Shown: positions 26,439-37,193, counted from the stretch's first letter. The stretch: 57,630 bases of DNA from Methanoregulaceae archaeon (GCA_021371995.1 JAJFVA010000008.1:1-57630); one strand, 5' to 3'. Translations and numbers: made by a program. The notes: generated by a model not told the origin, from the sequence alone.

Positions 26439-27710
26439 ATGCGTACCCTGATCCAGAAGTGTGTTGCAGGAATTCCACCGCTTGTGGAGGCAGCAGCGCG
26501 CCAGGAAGGGCAGAATCCAAGAGATTTTGCCCGTGCGGTGGCCCGGGGGCATGTGGTCATTCCCGCCAATCCCGTGCGCCCACACCGGAGTTGTGCCATT
26601 GGCGATGGCTGCAGGGTGAAGGTCAACGTCAATATCGGGACATCCGGTGAACGCTGCGATCCGGGACTCGAACACGAGAAGGCCCTTGCAGCAATCACAA
26701 ACGGCACCGATACCCTAATGGACCTCTCCACCGGGGGCAATCTAGAGGCAATACGGAAGATGATCCTTTCCCTTGATATCCCGGTGGGTACTGTCCCCGT
26801 ATACGATGCTGTGCGACGGGCGGGGAATGCCACAAACCTGAATTCCGATCTCCTCTTTAATGTCATCCGTGAACACTGCAGACAGGGCGTGGACTTCCTC
26901 ACACTTCATTGCGGAGTAAACCGGGAAGCACTCGCAGCGCTCAGGTCTGACCCGCGAATCCTGCCGGTTGTCTCGCGGGGCGGGGCGTTCCACGTGGCCT
27001 GGATGGAGCAGTCCGGAGAGGAGAACCCGCTCTTTTCCGAGTTCGCGTACCTCCTTGAAATTCTTGCCGAGTATGAGGTGGTGGTGAGCCTCGGTGACGG
27101 GATGCGGCCAGGGTGCCTGCAGGATGCTGACCGGCATGCAAAAACGGTGGAGTACCTGAACCTGGGAAGACTTGCAAACAGGGCACTCGATGCCGGGGTC
27201 CAGCGAATGATCGAGGGACCCGGGCATCTCCCCTTTGACCAGATAGGATACAATGTCCGGATGATCAAGGAGCTCACTAACGAGGCGCCGCTCTACCTGC
27301 TCGGCCCGCTGGTAACCGACATTGCAACGGGGTATGATCATGTGGTGGCGGCAATCGGGGGTGTCGAAGCATGCATGCACGGGGCTGATTTTCTCTGCAT
27401 GGTCTCTCCGAGCGAGCACCTGGCGCTCCCCATAGTCGGGGATATTATCGAAGGAACCCGGGTTGCAAAGATCTCGGCCCATATCGGGGATCTTGTCAGG
27501 GGAAAAGATGGTTACAAGATGCCCCGCGAGCGGCAGATGGCTGATGCGCGGAGGAGGCTTGACTGGAAGGAACAATTTGCTCTCTCTCTCTTCCCTGATG
27601 CAGCAAAAAAGATCCATGAACGGGACGGGGAACTTGATACCTGCTCCATGTGCGGCGATCTCTGTGCAGTGAAAATGATGCAGGAGATTTTTGAGAAAAC
27701 AAAGAAATAG
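26439..27710 (+). CDS. thiC: Phosphomethylpyrimidine synthase ThiC
   Basis: Radical SAM enzyme converting aminoimidazole ribotide to the HMP-phosphate moiety of thiamine. Conserved blocks: KVNVNIGTS, GTDTLMDLSTGGNL, VGTVPVYDA, SLGDGMRPG, the metal-site IEGPGHLPFDQ, LGPLVTDIATGYDH, SPSEHLALP, and the C-terminal cluster motif CSMCGDLC (CX2CX4C). ATG 26439 gives the usual N-terminus; ATG 26430 in the same frame would add three residues. A divergent paralogue lies at 45201. This copy keeps the canonical EGPGH and is the likely thiamine enzyme. Confidence 0.94.
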   Translation: MRTLIQKCVAGIPPLVEAAARQEGQNPRDFARAVARGHVVIPANPVRPHRSCAIGDGCRVKVNVNIGTSGERCDPGLEHEKALAAITNGTDTLMDLSTGGNLEAIRKMILSLDIPVGTVPVYDAVRRAGNATNLNSDLLFNVIREHCRQGVDFLTLHCGVNREALAALRSDPRILPVVSRGGAFHVAWMEQSGEENPLFSEFAYLLEILAEYEVVVSLGDGMRPGCLQDADRHAKTVEYLNLGRLANRALDAGVQRMIEGPGHLPFDQIGYNVRMIKELTNEAPLYLLGPLVTDIATGYDHVVAAIGGVEACMHGADFLCMVSPSEHLALPIVGDIIEGTRVAKISAHIGDLVRGKDGYKMPRERQMADARRRLDWKEQFALSLFPDAAKKIHERDGELDTCSMCGDLCAVKMMQEIFEKTKK

Positions 27711-28013
27711 AAACAGAACCGTTAAATGCCCCTCTCAAGGAATGCACGGACACATAACACTTTTTTTCTGCATCAACATCATCTCACTGATCTTATGATA
27801 CGCCCTTCATTTGTGCACTGGATTGCTACAACAATTGCTTTTTTTAATTCTCTTTTGATTTGAGGGGGGGAGTCCTTTCTGGAATCCATATGAGAAATGG
27901 AAAAACCGCTTGTGATTAAGAGATGACCACTCTTGGATTATGTGCGAAGGGATGCGGCGGGGTGGCAGTGGTAGTGCTGTATCATCAGAAAATAATCGGA
28001 GAAGAATTCCCGG
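27711..28013. other. Convergent gap between thiC and purE
   Basis: No gene or structured RNA is recognised. It contains T-runs at 27761-27767 and near 27839, which suit termination. Confidence 0.4.
27761..27767 (+). terminator. Oligo-T terminator downstream of thiC
   Basis: Seven T residues 50 bases after the thiC stop. Confidence 0.4.
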
Positions 28014-28400
28014 CTATTTGAGGCTGAGGATTCGCTGGGCCAGAAGTGCGGCATTCTCCCCGTTGTCGACTCCGACACAGGCTACCGGGACACCTTTTGG
28101 CATCTGCACAATGGAAAGGAGGGCATCAAACCCCATCAGATTCCCGCTCACCGGAACACCAATTACCGGCCGGTGGGTCCTGGATGCAATCACCCCTGGA
28201 AGTGCTGCAGATAGCCCTGCAACTGCGATAAAAACCTTGCAATCGCTCTTTTTTATATATTCATCAAGGATATCGGGTTCACGGTGGGCAGAAATGACCT
28301 GAACGTCATAGCTGATCCCATGCTCTTTCAGAACTGCCGCGGCCCTCTCAACAATGGCCGCATCTGAGGCCGATCCGCTAAGAATGGCTACTTCGACCAT
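28014..28400 (-). CDS. purE: PurE, AIR carboxylase / N5-CAIR mutase
   Basis: Purine biosynthesis enzyme that makes carboxyaminoimidazole ribotide. Motifs are LSGSASD near the N-terminus, SAHREPD with the catalytic His (about residue 41), and [10 protein letters not shown] and [27 protein letters not shown]-type glycine-rich segments. A GTG at 28415 would extend the protein by five residues, but a TATA-like box sits at that point, so ATG 28400 is preferred. PurK is not nearby; class I or class II cannot be settled. It is divergent from the class V aminotransferase. Confidence 0.92.
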   Translation of the reverse strand: MVEVAILSGSASDAAIVERAAAVLKEHGISYDVQVISAHREPDILDEYIKKSDCKVFIAVAGLSAALPGVIASRTHRPVIGVPVSGNLMGFDALLSIVQMPKGVPVACVGVDNGENAALLAQRILSLK

Positions 28401-28413
28401 TGATTCGCCATCC

Positions 28414-28441
28414 ACACTTATATCCCGTTATTATAAAAATA
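28414..28441. promoter_or_regulatory. Divergent promoters of purE and the class V aminotransferase
   Basis: TTATAAAAAT at 28431-28440 points right and is about 22 bases from ATG 28457. GATATAAGTG on the minus strand (around 28416-28426) points left and is about 20-25 bases from ATG 28400. Both spacings suggest leaderless or very short-leader mRNAs. Confidence 0.5.
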
Positions 28442-28456
28442 CTATGGGCTGATAAA

Positions 28457-30045
<1,589 letters not shown>

Positions 30046-30100
30046 GGTGGGTGGCATTTGTTTATGAATTATCAGTTGGAGATATAAGGTGGGGAAAGAT

Positions 30101-30508
30101 ATGAAAGTGAAACTCGGTTTTGTGGTCTCGGAATTCAACCGGGATATCACCTATATGATGGAAGTTGAGGGCAGGGAGCACGCCTCGTTCCTTGGTGCCG
30201 AAGTGACCGACTGCATGTATGTCCCCGGGGCATACGATATGCCGCTTGCGGTAAAAAAGATGCTGAAGAAGGGAGCGGTCGATGCAATCGTCACTATCGG
30301 CTGTGTGATAGAAGGCGCAACGCAGCATGACGAGATTGTGGTCCAGCATGCAGCCCGAAAGATTATCGATCTCTCGCTTGAATTCGAAAAACCGGTAACG
30401 CTCGGAATCTCGGGACCCGGAATGACACGGCTGGAGGCAAGCGAACGTATCGATTATGCGAAACGTGCGGTCGAGTCTGCCGTTAAGATGTGCCAGCGAT
30501 TGGCATGA
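30101..30508 (+). CDS. ribH: 6,7-dimethyl-8-ribityllumazine synthase
   Basis: Condenses 5-amino-6-ribitylaminouracil with dihydroxybutanone phosphate. Motifs: GFVVSEFNRDITYMM, YVPGAYDMPLAVKK, TIGCVIEGATQHDE with the catalytic His. The protein is about 135 residues, as usual for archaeal lumazine synthases. ATG 30101 is preferred to GTG 30089 because aaggtgggg lies about eight bases before the ATG as a ribosome site. The stop overlaps the next ATG in an ATGA arrangement. Confidence 0.93.
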   Translation: MKVKLGFVVSEFNRDITYMMEVEGREHASFLGAEVTDCMYVPGAYDMPLAVKKMLKKGAVDAIVTIGCVIEGATQHDEIVVQHAARKIIDLSLEFEKPVTLGISGPGMTRLEASERIDYAKRAVESAVKMCQRLA

Positions 30509-31638
30509 GAGGGTTATCCAGCATCATAACCGGAATCGCCCCTTCAGCAACCCTGGAGATCTCGGATAAAGCACGGCAGTTGCAGCAGCAGGGTCTTGAT
30601 GTAATCAGTCTCTCCATAGGTGAACCGGACTTCGATACCCCGGCGCATATCAAGGATGCCTGTATCCAGGCGCTGATGAGGGGAGAGACCCATTATGTTC
30701 CCAGTAACGGGATTCCTGAACTGGTCTCCGCGATCGCAGGAAAAACAGAGAAGGAAAATAAGATTCCCTGCACACCCGGCCAGGTGATCGTTACCTGCGG
30801 TGCGAAGGATGCAATTTATGATGCGATGGCCGCAGTGCTGAACCCCGGGGATGAAGTGATCATTCTTGATCCGTCATGGGTCTCATATGAACCCTGTGTG
30901 CGGATGGCAGGAGGAAGACCAGTTCATCATCTGCTTGACACCAGAACATTCCAGCTTGACGATTCCGTTCTTGAAAAGGTCACCCAGAAAACAAGGATGG
31001 TCATTGTCAACTCCCCGTCAAATCCATCAGGGGCCGTCCTTGACAAATCATCACTTGGCGTTGTTGCGGACATGTGCGAGGATTACGACCTGCTCTCTCT
31101 CTCCGATGAAATTTACGAGAAACTCATCTATGGAAAGAAGCACATCGCACTTGCATCCATAGGCGACATGGCACAAAGGACTATCACAGTAAACGGCTTT
31201 TCGAAGGCATATGCAATGACCGGATGGAGGCTTGGATGGGCAGTCGCACCCCAGATGATCATAAACCAGATGTCCAAGGTGCAGCAGCATTCGATCAGCC
31301 ATCCGACGACGTTTGCCATGTATGGCGGAGTTGCAGCCCTGACATCTGACCAGTCGTGTGTTGAAACGATGAGAAAGGAGTTCAACCGGAGACGGGATTA
31401 CCTTGTGCAGGAGCTGCTGCTTATGGGCCATGAGGTTGCCCCTGCCGACGGGGCGTTCTATGCATATGTTAAAACAGGGGGGGATGACCTAGCTACTGCC
31501 CGGATATGGCTTGAAAAGGGGCAGGTTGCTGTCACTCCCGGATCAGCCTTTAACACTCCCGGCTGGCAGAGAATCTCCTATGCCACCTCCATGGAGCGGC
31601 TCCACGATGCAGTAATCCGGATCAGAAGCCTTTCCTGA
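30505..31638 (+). CDS. Aspartate aminotransferase-like class I/II aminotransferase
   Basis: Fold-type I aminotransferase. SLSIGEPDFDTP near the N-terminus, CGAKDAIYDA, NSPSNPSGAV, SDEIYEKL, and the PLP lysine K234 in NGFSKAYAMTGWRLGW define a class I-gamma aspartate/aromatic enzyme. ATG 30505 overlaps the ribH stop; an upstream in-frame ATG at 30490 lies inside ribH and is less likely. It resembles the 10601-11764 product. Presence in the rib operon suggests co-regulation rather than a proven role in flavin synthesis. Confidence 0.9.
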   Translation: MRGLSSIITGIAPSATLEISDKARQLQQQGLDVISLSIGEPDFDTPAHIKDACIQALMRGETHYVPSNGIPELVSAIAGKTEKENKIPCTPGQVIVTCGAKDAIYDAMAAVLNPGDEVIILDPSWVSYEPCVRMAGGRPVHHLLDTRTFQLDDSVLEKVTQKTRMVIVNSPSNPSGAVLDKSSLGVVADMCEDYDLLSLSDEIYEKLIYGKKHIALASIGDMAQRTITVNGFSKAYAMTGWRLGWAVAPQMIINQMSKVQQHSISHPTTFAMYGGVAALTSDQSCVETMRKEFNRRRDYLVQELLLMGHEVAPADGAFYAYVKTGGDDLATARIWLEKGQVAVTPGSAFNTPGWQRISYATSMERLHDAVIRIRSLS

Positions 31639-32042
31639 TATTTTATTTAAATGTTCTTTCGATGTTCCTGTCTTCAAAGTGCAACAGTCAAGGTTGTTTT
31701 CTTCCTTGCATGACGATACAGGAACCAGGTGCCGTTCGAAACGAGGTGAAAGGAGCTGGTAGGGTAACCTCCCCCACTTCCTGATTTCTGTTATGCCTGG
31801 AAATCTCCATTAAGCACTCGCAGGTTGAAAGCAAATGCAATCCCAAGCCCCCCCTCGAATTTTTTAAGGTTCAGAGGTTAACCAGTCCGGGATACTCTCC
31901 AATGTTGAGAAAGCCAGAAAGGGAATCTCGCTGCATGGTGCGAAGCAGAGATAAAGGATTGGACACCACTTTGATCCGGGTATACTAATTCCGGTGACAG
32001 GTATGCCTGCTCCGGGAAAGAGTCCAATTAGGGGGGATAACC
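31639..32042. other. Gap between aspartate aminotransferase and corA
   Basis: No gene, tRNA or clear repeat is seen. AT-rich sequence directly follows the aminotransferase stop. aggggg at 32032-32037 may serve as the corA ribosome site. Confidence 0.35.
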
Positions 32043-32978
32043 ATGATTACCATCTACAAGACCGGCGCGCGGAATGGTCTTGAGACTATCAGCACCTTCG
32101 AGAGCGGTGCATGGGTGAACGTTGTCAACCCGAGCCCGGCTGAGATTGAAGAACTGGTAACACGGTTCAGTATTCCAACGGATTTTCTCACCGACCCGCT
32201 CGATGTGGATGAACGGGCCCGTATTGAGCGGGAGGAGGGGAACACTCTCATCGTTCTCCGAACCCCCAGACGGGAGGCCACTGAAGCCGATATCCCCTTC
32301 ACCACACTTCCGGTCGGTATTATCCTTACGCAAGGCCTGGTCATCACGATCACCCTGACAGAAGTCGATGTGGTCCAGGAGTTCCTGAACGGAAAAGTCC
32401 GGAACTTCTCGACAGAGAACAGGACACGTTTTGTCCTCCTCCTCTTCCTCCGCACCTCCCTGATGTTTCTCCGTTATTTAAAAGAGATCAACCGCATGAC
32501 CAGCGCCATCGAAAATGATCTCCACAAGGCGCTCCGGAACGTGCAGCTGATCAGGCTGCTTAATGCGGAAAAAAGCCTGGTGTTCTTTATTACCTCTCTT
32601 CGTTCAAACGCACTCATGCTCGAGAAGTTCAACACGTCCGGTTGCATGAAGATGGATGAAGATGACCGGGATATTTTTGAAGAAGTGGTGATCGAGAACA
32701 AGCAGGCGATTGAGATGGCAAATATCTATACAAGCATCCTTTCGGGTATGATGGACGCCTTTGCCTCCATCATCTCAAATAACCTGAACGTGATCATCAA
32801 GCTCCTCACCACCGTGACTATTATCCTGATGATCCCCACCCTCGTGGCAAGTATCTATGGGATGAATGTTGAGCTGCCGTTCCAGCACAGCCCGTTTGCG
32901 TTCCTCATCGTAATTGCATTTTCCATCATCGCATCGGTTATCGGCATTGTCTTCTTCTGGAGAAAAGAGTTCTTTTAG
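32043..32978 (+). CDS. corA: CorA family divalent cation transporter
   Basis: Pentameric inner-membrane channel for Mg2+ (or Co2+/Ni2+). A large cytoplasmic domain (about 1-245) is followed by two C-terminal transmembrane helices; the first ends in the signature YGMNVELP (about residues 274-281), where GMN forms the selectivity filter. The second helix ends in WRKEFF, a positively charged tail as in CorA. Length of 311 residues is standard. A ribosome site aggggg is about six bases upstream. The ion carried cannot be read from the sequence. Confidence 0.92.
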   Translation: MITIYKTGARNGLETISTFESGAWVNVVNPSPAEIEELVTRFSIPTDFLTDPLDVDERARIEREEGNTLIVLRTPRREATEADIPFTTLPVGIILTQGLVITITLTEVDVVQEFLNGKVRNFSTENRTRFVLLLFLRTSLMFLRYLKEINRMTSAIENDLHKALRNVQLIRLLNAEKSLVFFITSLRSNALMLEKFNTSGCMKMDEDDRDIFEEVVIENKQAIEMANIYTSILSGMMDAFASIISNNLNVIIKLLTTVTIILMIPTLVASIYGMNVELPFQHSPFAFLIVIAFSIIASVIGIVFFWRKEFF

Positions 32979-33012
32979 GTGATATTCTGCCCCTTTTCCG
33001 TAAATTTCCGGG

Positions 33013-33044
33013 AACATTCCCCTAATCCCCGCGTGGGGAATGTT
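33013..33044 (+). terminator. Strong hairpin between corA and the Yip1-domain gene
   Basis: AACATTCCCC (33013-33022) pairs perfectly with GGGGAATGTT (33035-33044) over a 12-base loop. There is no T-tract after it, so it may be a terminator, an mRNA end or an operator. Confidence 0.45.
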
Positions 33045-33079
33045 GATAGACTTTCACGTCAAAAATTACTCCGATTCAT

Positions 33080-33769
33080 ATGAAAGGGATGCTACCGTCA
33101 CTCCTGCTCCGGCCTGATACTTTTTTCAGTGAACGGACAAAGGAGCCCGAAAGTCTGAAGATTCCCGGAATTATTGTAATCATTGGTGCGATAGTCGCAG
33201 CAGCGGCATCGTACCTGAATTCAGGTATTTATGAAGGATTAATCACGGCGGCTGCCGGAGAGGGAATGGCATCTATGCTTGGAATTCTCTATGCCGTACT
33301 TGGATTTTTTGCCTTCATCATCATCTGGTGGGTGGTCTTTGCCGGCATTTTCTATCTCCTCTCTATGGCTTTTGCCGGGAGCGGCACTTTCAAGCGAACC
33401 CTTGAATTTGCAGGATATGGTCTCGTTCCTGTCATCATCGGCTCGGTCATCTCCCTCCTTGTCTTGTTATATTATCTTCCCATGATCGAAGTCCCGGTCA
33501 TCTCAAACATCCAGGATCCTGCCGCCATTCAGCGTTTCATGAGCGAATTTTTAGAGGATCCGGCGTTCAGGGAGTTTACACAGATATACGCGATCATATC
33601 GGCTATCTTCCTTGCATGGAGTGCCAATCTCTGGATATTCGGAATCAAGCATGCACGGACCCTTTCATTTCGGAACGCCATTATCGTTGTCCTGGTTCCG
33701 GTAGTCATTTTCATGATCTATACCCTGTACATGGCATTTATCGGAACTCCATTCTCTGGAGGATTGTAA
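33080..33769 (+). CDS. Yip1-domain membrane protein
   Basis: 229-residue protein with about five hydrophobic segments (around residues 30-48, 65-95, 112-135, 165-185 and 200-222) and the Yip1-type layout: a short soluble start with LLRPDTFFSERTKEPE, then a helical bundle. Function is unknown. It overlaps the next gene by one base in a TAATG junction, and it heads a probable operon with a COG1361 protein, an ABC ATPase and an FtsX/MacB permease. It may therefore serve that export system. Confidence 0.78.
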   Translation: MKGMLPSLLLRPDTFFSERTKEPESLKIPGIIVIIGAIVAAAASYLNSGIYEGLITAAAGEGMASMLGILYAVLGFFAFIIIWWVVFAGIFYLLSMAFAGSGTFKRTLEFAGYGLVPVIIGSVISLLVLLYYLPMIEVPVISNIQDPAAIQRFMSEFLEDPAFREFTQIYAIISAIFLAWSANLWIFGIKHARTLSFRNAIIVVLVPVVIFMIYTLYMAFIGTPFSGGL

Positions 33770-34911
33770 TGAAAAACGGCAGTATCCTCGGTCTTTTTGC
33801 GCTGGTCGCATGTTTCCTGCTCATTTCCTTTGCTGCGGCTCAGGATCCGGGAGACAGCGCCGCGCAGATCACGGTTTCAAGTGTTGATGTGAATCCCGGT
33901 GTCTTCTTTGAAGGGGACACTGGAATCATCACGATCGACGTTGTGAACAACGGGCCTGAAAGCGTGGCGATTCGCAGGGCAACCATCTATGATTCGGACA
34001 TCTCCGTACTGTCGAGCTCCTATGATACGACGACAACCGTTGGTGCCGGTAACAGCATGCAGTTTACCTTTACGGTAAAGGCTGATGTGCCTCCCGGAAT
34101 CTATTACCCGAGTTTCTCGCTCGATTTCCGTGATGCCGGGTACCTTCGCTATCCTGTCCAGATACGCGTAGAGAATGATCCACTCGAGATTTCCGTGGTT
34201 GATAAACCTGATACCTACAGCGCAGGGAGAAAAGACCAGATCGATATCATGGTGGGTAACCCGAGGGACAACCCTGTTGGGAGCGTGATCGTCAATTTCA
34301 GAGGGAAATCTATTGATCCGGCACCGTCAAGCTACTTTATCGGAACCCTGAATCCTGACCAGGCCCAGAAGATCTCATTTAATATCACGCCGGGAGAGCA
34401 GACCAGTCTCGATATTATCGTCGATTATAAAAATGGAGTGAATCCTCATACTTCTCTTGTTACCCTCCCGGTCAGATTCGGGGAGTCAAAGAAACAGGCG
34501 GAACCTATTCTCTCGAATATCATTGTTGAATACGGGGATGGAAAATACACCCTTACCGGGGATGTGACCAATGCAGGTCTTGAAGTGGCGAATTCGGTTG
34601 TTCTTTCTGTTGGAGACGGTGCAGAACCAGTAAATCCCTACAGGGAATATGTTGTCGGATCACTACAGCCTGATGACTTTGCGAGTTTTGAGATCACATT
34701 CCTGGCAGAAAACACCACACAGGTGCAGGTTCTGGTAAATTATCGTGACATAGACGGTAATCCCTCCATGCGTACTACCCCGGTAGTCATCCCGCCAAAG
34801 ACCAGCGCGAAAGAGAAATCACCCGGCGTTGCCACTCCTGTTATTGCGGTTATTCTGATTTCGGCTGCATTGATCGGGGGGGCTATCTGGTACTCATGGA
34901 AGAAGCGATAA
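33769..34911 (+). CDS. Exported COG1361-type surface protein with CARDB-like domains
   Basis: About 380 residues, with a signal peptide (residues 1-24; GLFALVACFLLISFAAAQ), extracellular repeats of immunoglobulin-like CARDB/COG1361 type (around 30-130, 130-235, 240-345) carrying patterns such as VNNGPESV and VTNAGLEV, and a C-terminal transmembrane helix (about 352-375) ending in KKR. ATG 33769 matches the signal peptide; an upstream extension into the Yip1 gene is rejected. It overlaps the ABC ATPase by 16 bases. A role as extracytoplasmic partner of the MacB-like transporter is inferred from context. Confidence 0.82.
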   Translation: MKNGSILGLFALVACFLLISFAAAQDPGDSAAQITVSSVDVNPGVFFEGDTGIITIDVVNNGPESVAIRRATIYDSDISVLSSSYDTTTTVGAGNSMQFTFTVKADVPPGIYYPSFSLDFRDAGYLRYPVQIRVENDPLEISVVDKPDTYSAGRKDQIDIMVGNPRDNPVGSVIVNFRGKSIDPAPSSYFIGTLNPDQAQKISFNITPGEQTSLDIIVDYKNGVNPHTSLVTLPVRFGESKKQAEPILSNIIVEYGDGKYTLTGDVTNAGLEVANSVVLSVGDGAEPVNPYREYVVGSLQPDDFASFEITFLAENTTQVQVLVNYRDIDGNPSMRTTPVVIPPKTSAKEKSPGVATPVIAVILISAALIGGAIWYSWKKR

Positions 34912-35597
34912 GCCCCGAGTGTGACGGTGACACCATCATCCGGTTCCGGGGGGTGACGAAGATCTATCCTCTCCCGGGAGGTGATGTTGTAGCGCTCGAC
35001 AGGGTCAGCCTGGATATCGGAAAAGGCGAATTCATCGCCATCATGGGCCCTTCCGGTTCAGGGAAATCGACCCTGCTCAACCTGATGGGCTGCCTTGATA
35101 CCCCTACTGCAGGGATCCTCTGCATCAAGGGAAGAAACATTCGTGGTATGAGTGATGAGGATCTCACGATTCTCAGGCGTGATTACCTGGGATTCATCTT
35201 CCAGCAGTTCAATCTTCTGCCATTGCTGACCGCGCTTGAAAATGTCCAGTACCCCTTGATCCTCAAGACAGGGAGCAGGGAATGCCTGGAACGTTGCAGG
35301 GGAGTATTGATGGCGATGGATCTCGGCGAAACACTCTATTCGCATAAACCAAGTGAATTGTCCGGGGGCCAGCAGCAGCGGGTGGCAATAGCCCGTGCCC
35401 TTGTCAATGACCCTGAGATCCTTCTTGCCGATGAACCGACAGGAAATCTCGATTCAAAGACTGGGGCAGCGATTATGGGTCTTCTTGATGATCTCAACCG
35501 GAACAGGGGAAAAACGATCATCATGGTCACCCATGACCCTGCAATAGCGGAATATGCACACCGGGTAATCCGCATCGTGGACGGGAAGATATTATGA
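34896..35597 (+). CDS. ABC transporter ATP-binding protein (LolD/MacB type)
   Basis: Cytoplasmic ATPase subunit. Walker A GPSGSGKST (residues 51-59), Q-loop in FIFQQFNLLP, signature LSGGQQQR (about 153), Walker B ILLADEPTGNLD and the H-loop VTHDP are all present. LolD/MacB-like features include the NLMGCLDTPT segment after Walker A. It overlaps the upstream COG1361 gene and lies 43 bases before the permease, so the three act as one export unit, possibly for lipoproteins, peptides or a mechanical signal. Confidence 0.93.
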   Translation: MEEAISPECDGDTIIRFRGVTKIYPLPGGDVVALDRVSLDIGKGEFIAIMGPSGSGKSTLLNLMGCLDTPTAGILCIKGRNIRGMSDEDLTILRRDYLGFIFQQFNLLPLLTALENVQYPLILKTGSRECLERCRGVLMAMDLGETLYSHKPSELSGGQQQRVAIARALVNDPEILLADEPTGNLDSKTGAAIMGLLDDLNRNRGKTIIMVTHDPAIAEYAHRVIRIVDGKIL

Positions 35598-35640
35598 AGG
35601 TGCCGGTATTAAAGAAACTCGGGAATGGGAGTGGGGTACC

Positions 35641-36807
35641 TTGCACTCCCTGATGTTCTTTGAGCTGGCCCGCCGGAATGTCAGGCTCCACTGGCTCCGC
35701 TCGCTCCTTGCTATCCTCGGGATTATTATCGGGGTGGTGACGATCGTCTCGATGGGAATCCTCGGAAACAGTCTTGTGCTTGCCATCTCTGACAGTCTTT
35801 CTTCGGTCGGCGACTCGATCATTGTCACTCCGCATGTTGGAGGGATGGGATTTGGGGGGGGACAGTCTTCAAACCTCCTTTCGGACCGCGATGTTGAACA
35901 GATCCGGCGTGCCGCTGCCCCGCATGTCACCATCCCGGTCTATTCAGGCAGCTCAAGGATGACGATTGGCTCGGAGGATACTGTAGGGACTGTTTATGGT
36001 CTCAAACCCGATGATGTCCCTGTCCTGCTCGAAATTGAAGAGGGATCCTTTCTGAGAGGGTCGTCCGGAGCAATGGTCGGGGCCACCTTTGCTGAAGAGA
36101 ACGATATCAAGGTGGGATCCCGGATCAATCTTGGCGAGAGGGGTTCTTTGAGGGTTGTCGGAATCTTGAAAGAACGCGGGATGGGATTTGATATCAATCC
36201 TGATTTTGGTATTGTGGTGGAAGACCAGTGGTTCCGACAGGCTTTCGATCAGGAAGAGTATAACCAGGTCATCGTGAAGGTCAAGGATCTGAATGAGATC
36301 GAGGAAGTCAAGGATTCCATCGACCGGACGATGAACAGGAAGGAGACGGTTGTTGATGTGATCGATACAAGGGCAATCCTTGAAACTATCCTGACGACGT
36401 TTGGGCAGATCTCCACATTCACCACTGTTATCGGCGGTATATCTCTTATCGTTGCAGGAGTGAGCATCTTAAACATAATGCTGATGTCGGTCACCGAACG
36501 GATCAAGGAGATCGGGGTGATACGAAGCATCGGCACCCAGAGAAAGGAGGTGAGGCGCATGTTTCTGTACGAGGCGCTCATCCTTGGCCTGATCGGAAGT
36601 TCCATCGGGGGGGCACTCTCAATTATTGGCGGCTATGCGGTGAGCATGGTGATGCTCCAGACAACCGAATATCTCTTTGTACCATCAAGTCTCGTGTATA
36701 TCGTATACGGAGTTGGGTTCGGACTTGGCACGAGCCTGGTATCCGGCTTTTACCCGGCGTGGAAAGCATCAAATCTGAATCCGATTGAGGCACTCCGGCA
36801 TGAATGA
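35641..36807 (+). CDS. MacB/FtsX-type ABC transporter permease
   Basis: Four transmembrane helices: one near the N-terminus (about residues 20-45, SLLAILGIIIGVVTIVSMGIL) and three C-terminal (about 262-285, 310-335, 350-375), with a large extracytoplasmic MacB-PCD domain between. The cytoplasmic motif TERIKEIGVIRSIGTQRKEVRRMF is typical. TTG 35641 is used since GGGAGTGGGG ends five bases before it; ATG 35653 is an alternative. Partner ATPase is immediately upstream. The substrate is unknown. Confidence 0.9.
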   Translation: MHSLMFFELARRNVRLHWLRSLLAILGIIIGVVTIVSMGILGNSLVLAISDSLSSVGDSIIVTPHVGGMGFGGGQSSNLLSDRDVEQIRRAAAPHVTIPVYSGSSRMTIGSEDTVGTVYGLKPDDVPVLLEIEEGSFLRGSSGAMVGATFAEENDIKVGSRINLGERGSLRVVGILKERGMGFDINPDFGIVVEDQWFRQAFDQEEYNQVIVKVKDLNEIEEVKDSIDRTMNRKETVVDVIDTRAILETILTTFGQISTFTTVIGGISLIVAGVSILNIMLMSVTERIKEIGVIRSIGTQRKEVRRMFLYEALILGLIGSSIGGALSIIGGYAVSMVMLQTTEYLFVPSSLVYIVYGVGFGLGTSLVSGFYPAWKASNLNPIEALRHE

Positions 36808-36875
36808 GGCGATTGTACTGAAGGAACAACTATGGGATCGAAAAGAGAGAAAACTCATAAGAAGGTGAAAGTGCC

Positions 36876-37193
36876 ATGGCATCGGTCCTCATACTCATAA
36901 TTCTTGAATTTTTCATGGTTCTGTTTCTTGTTCTTGGCTACCTGATCAGGTTCCGGGGCAGGATTGACTTCGTGGCCGGGTATAAGGAAGGCCGGGTCCG
37001 GGATGCGAAAGGTCTTTCACGCGTTGTTGGAAACAGCCTCCTCATTCTCGGGATCCTCGCGGCGGTAACCCTTGCGCTTGTCATCATCTTCCCTGAAAAG
37101 GAAGTGATCCTTTTTCTTCTCTATGCGGCAGTTGTCGTTCCGGTAACGGGGATAGTATCAGTGCTGGGCAGTCGTCGTTACCTCAGAAAATAA
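36876..37193 (+). CDS. Small membrane protein, DUF3784-like
   Basis: 105 residues with three hydrophobic helices (about 2-23, 50-70, 75-97) and a loop GRIDFVAGYKEGRV between the first two, resembling the AGYN-type loop of DUF3784 proteins. It follows the permease by 69 bases on the same strand and may be a late member of the export operon. Function is unknown. It ends in a basic tail SRRYLRK. Confidence 0.65.
   Translation: MASVLILIILEFFMVLFLVLGYLIRFRGRIDFVAGYKEGRVRDAKGLSRVVGNSLLILGILAAVTLALVIIFPEKEVILFLLYAAVVVPVTGIVSVLGSRRYLRK

Noticed and set aside
33616-33768. N-terminal extension of the COG1361 protein into the Yip1 gene
   Set aside because: The extension lacks features, while ATG 33769 begins a clear signal peptide at a TAATG junction.
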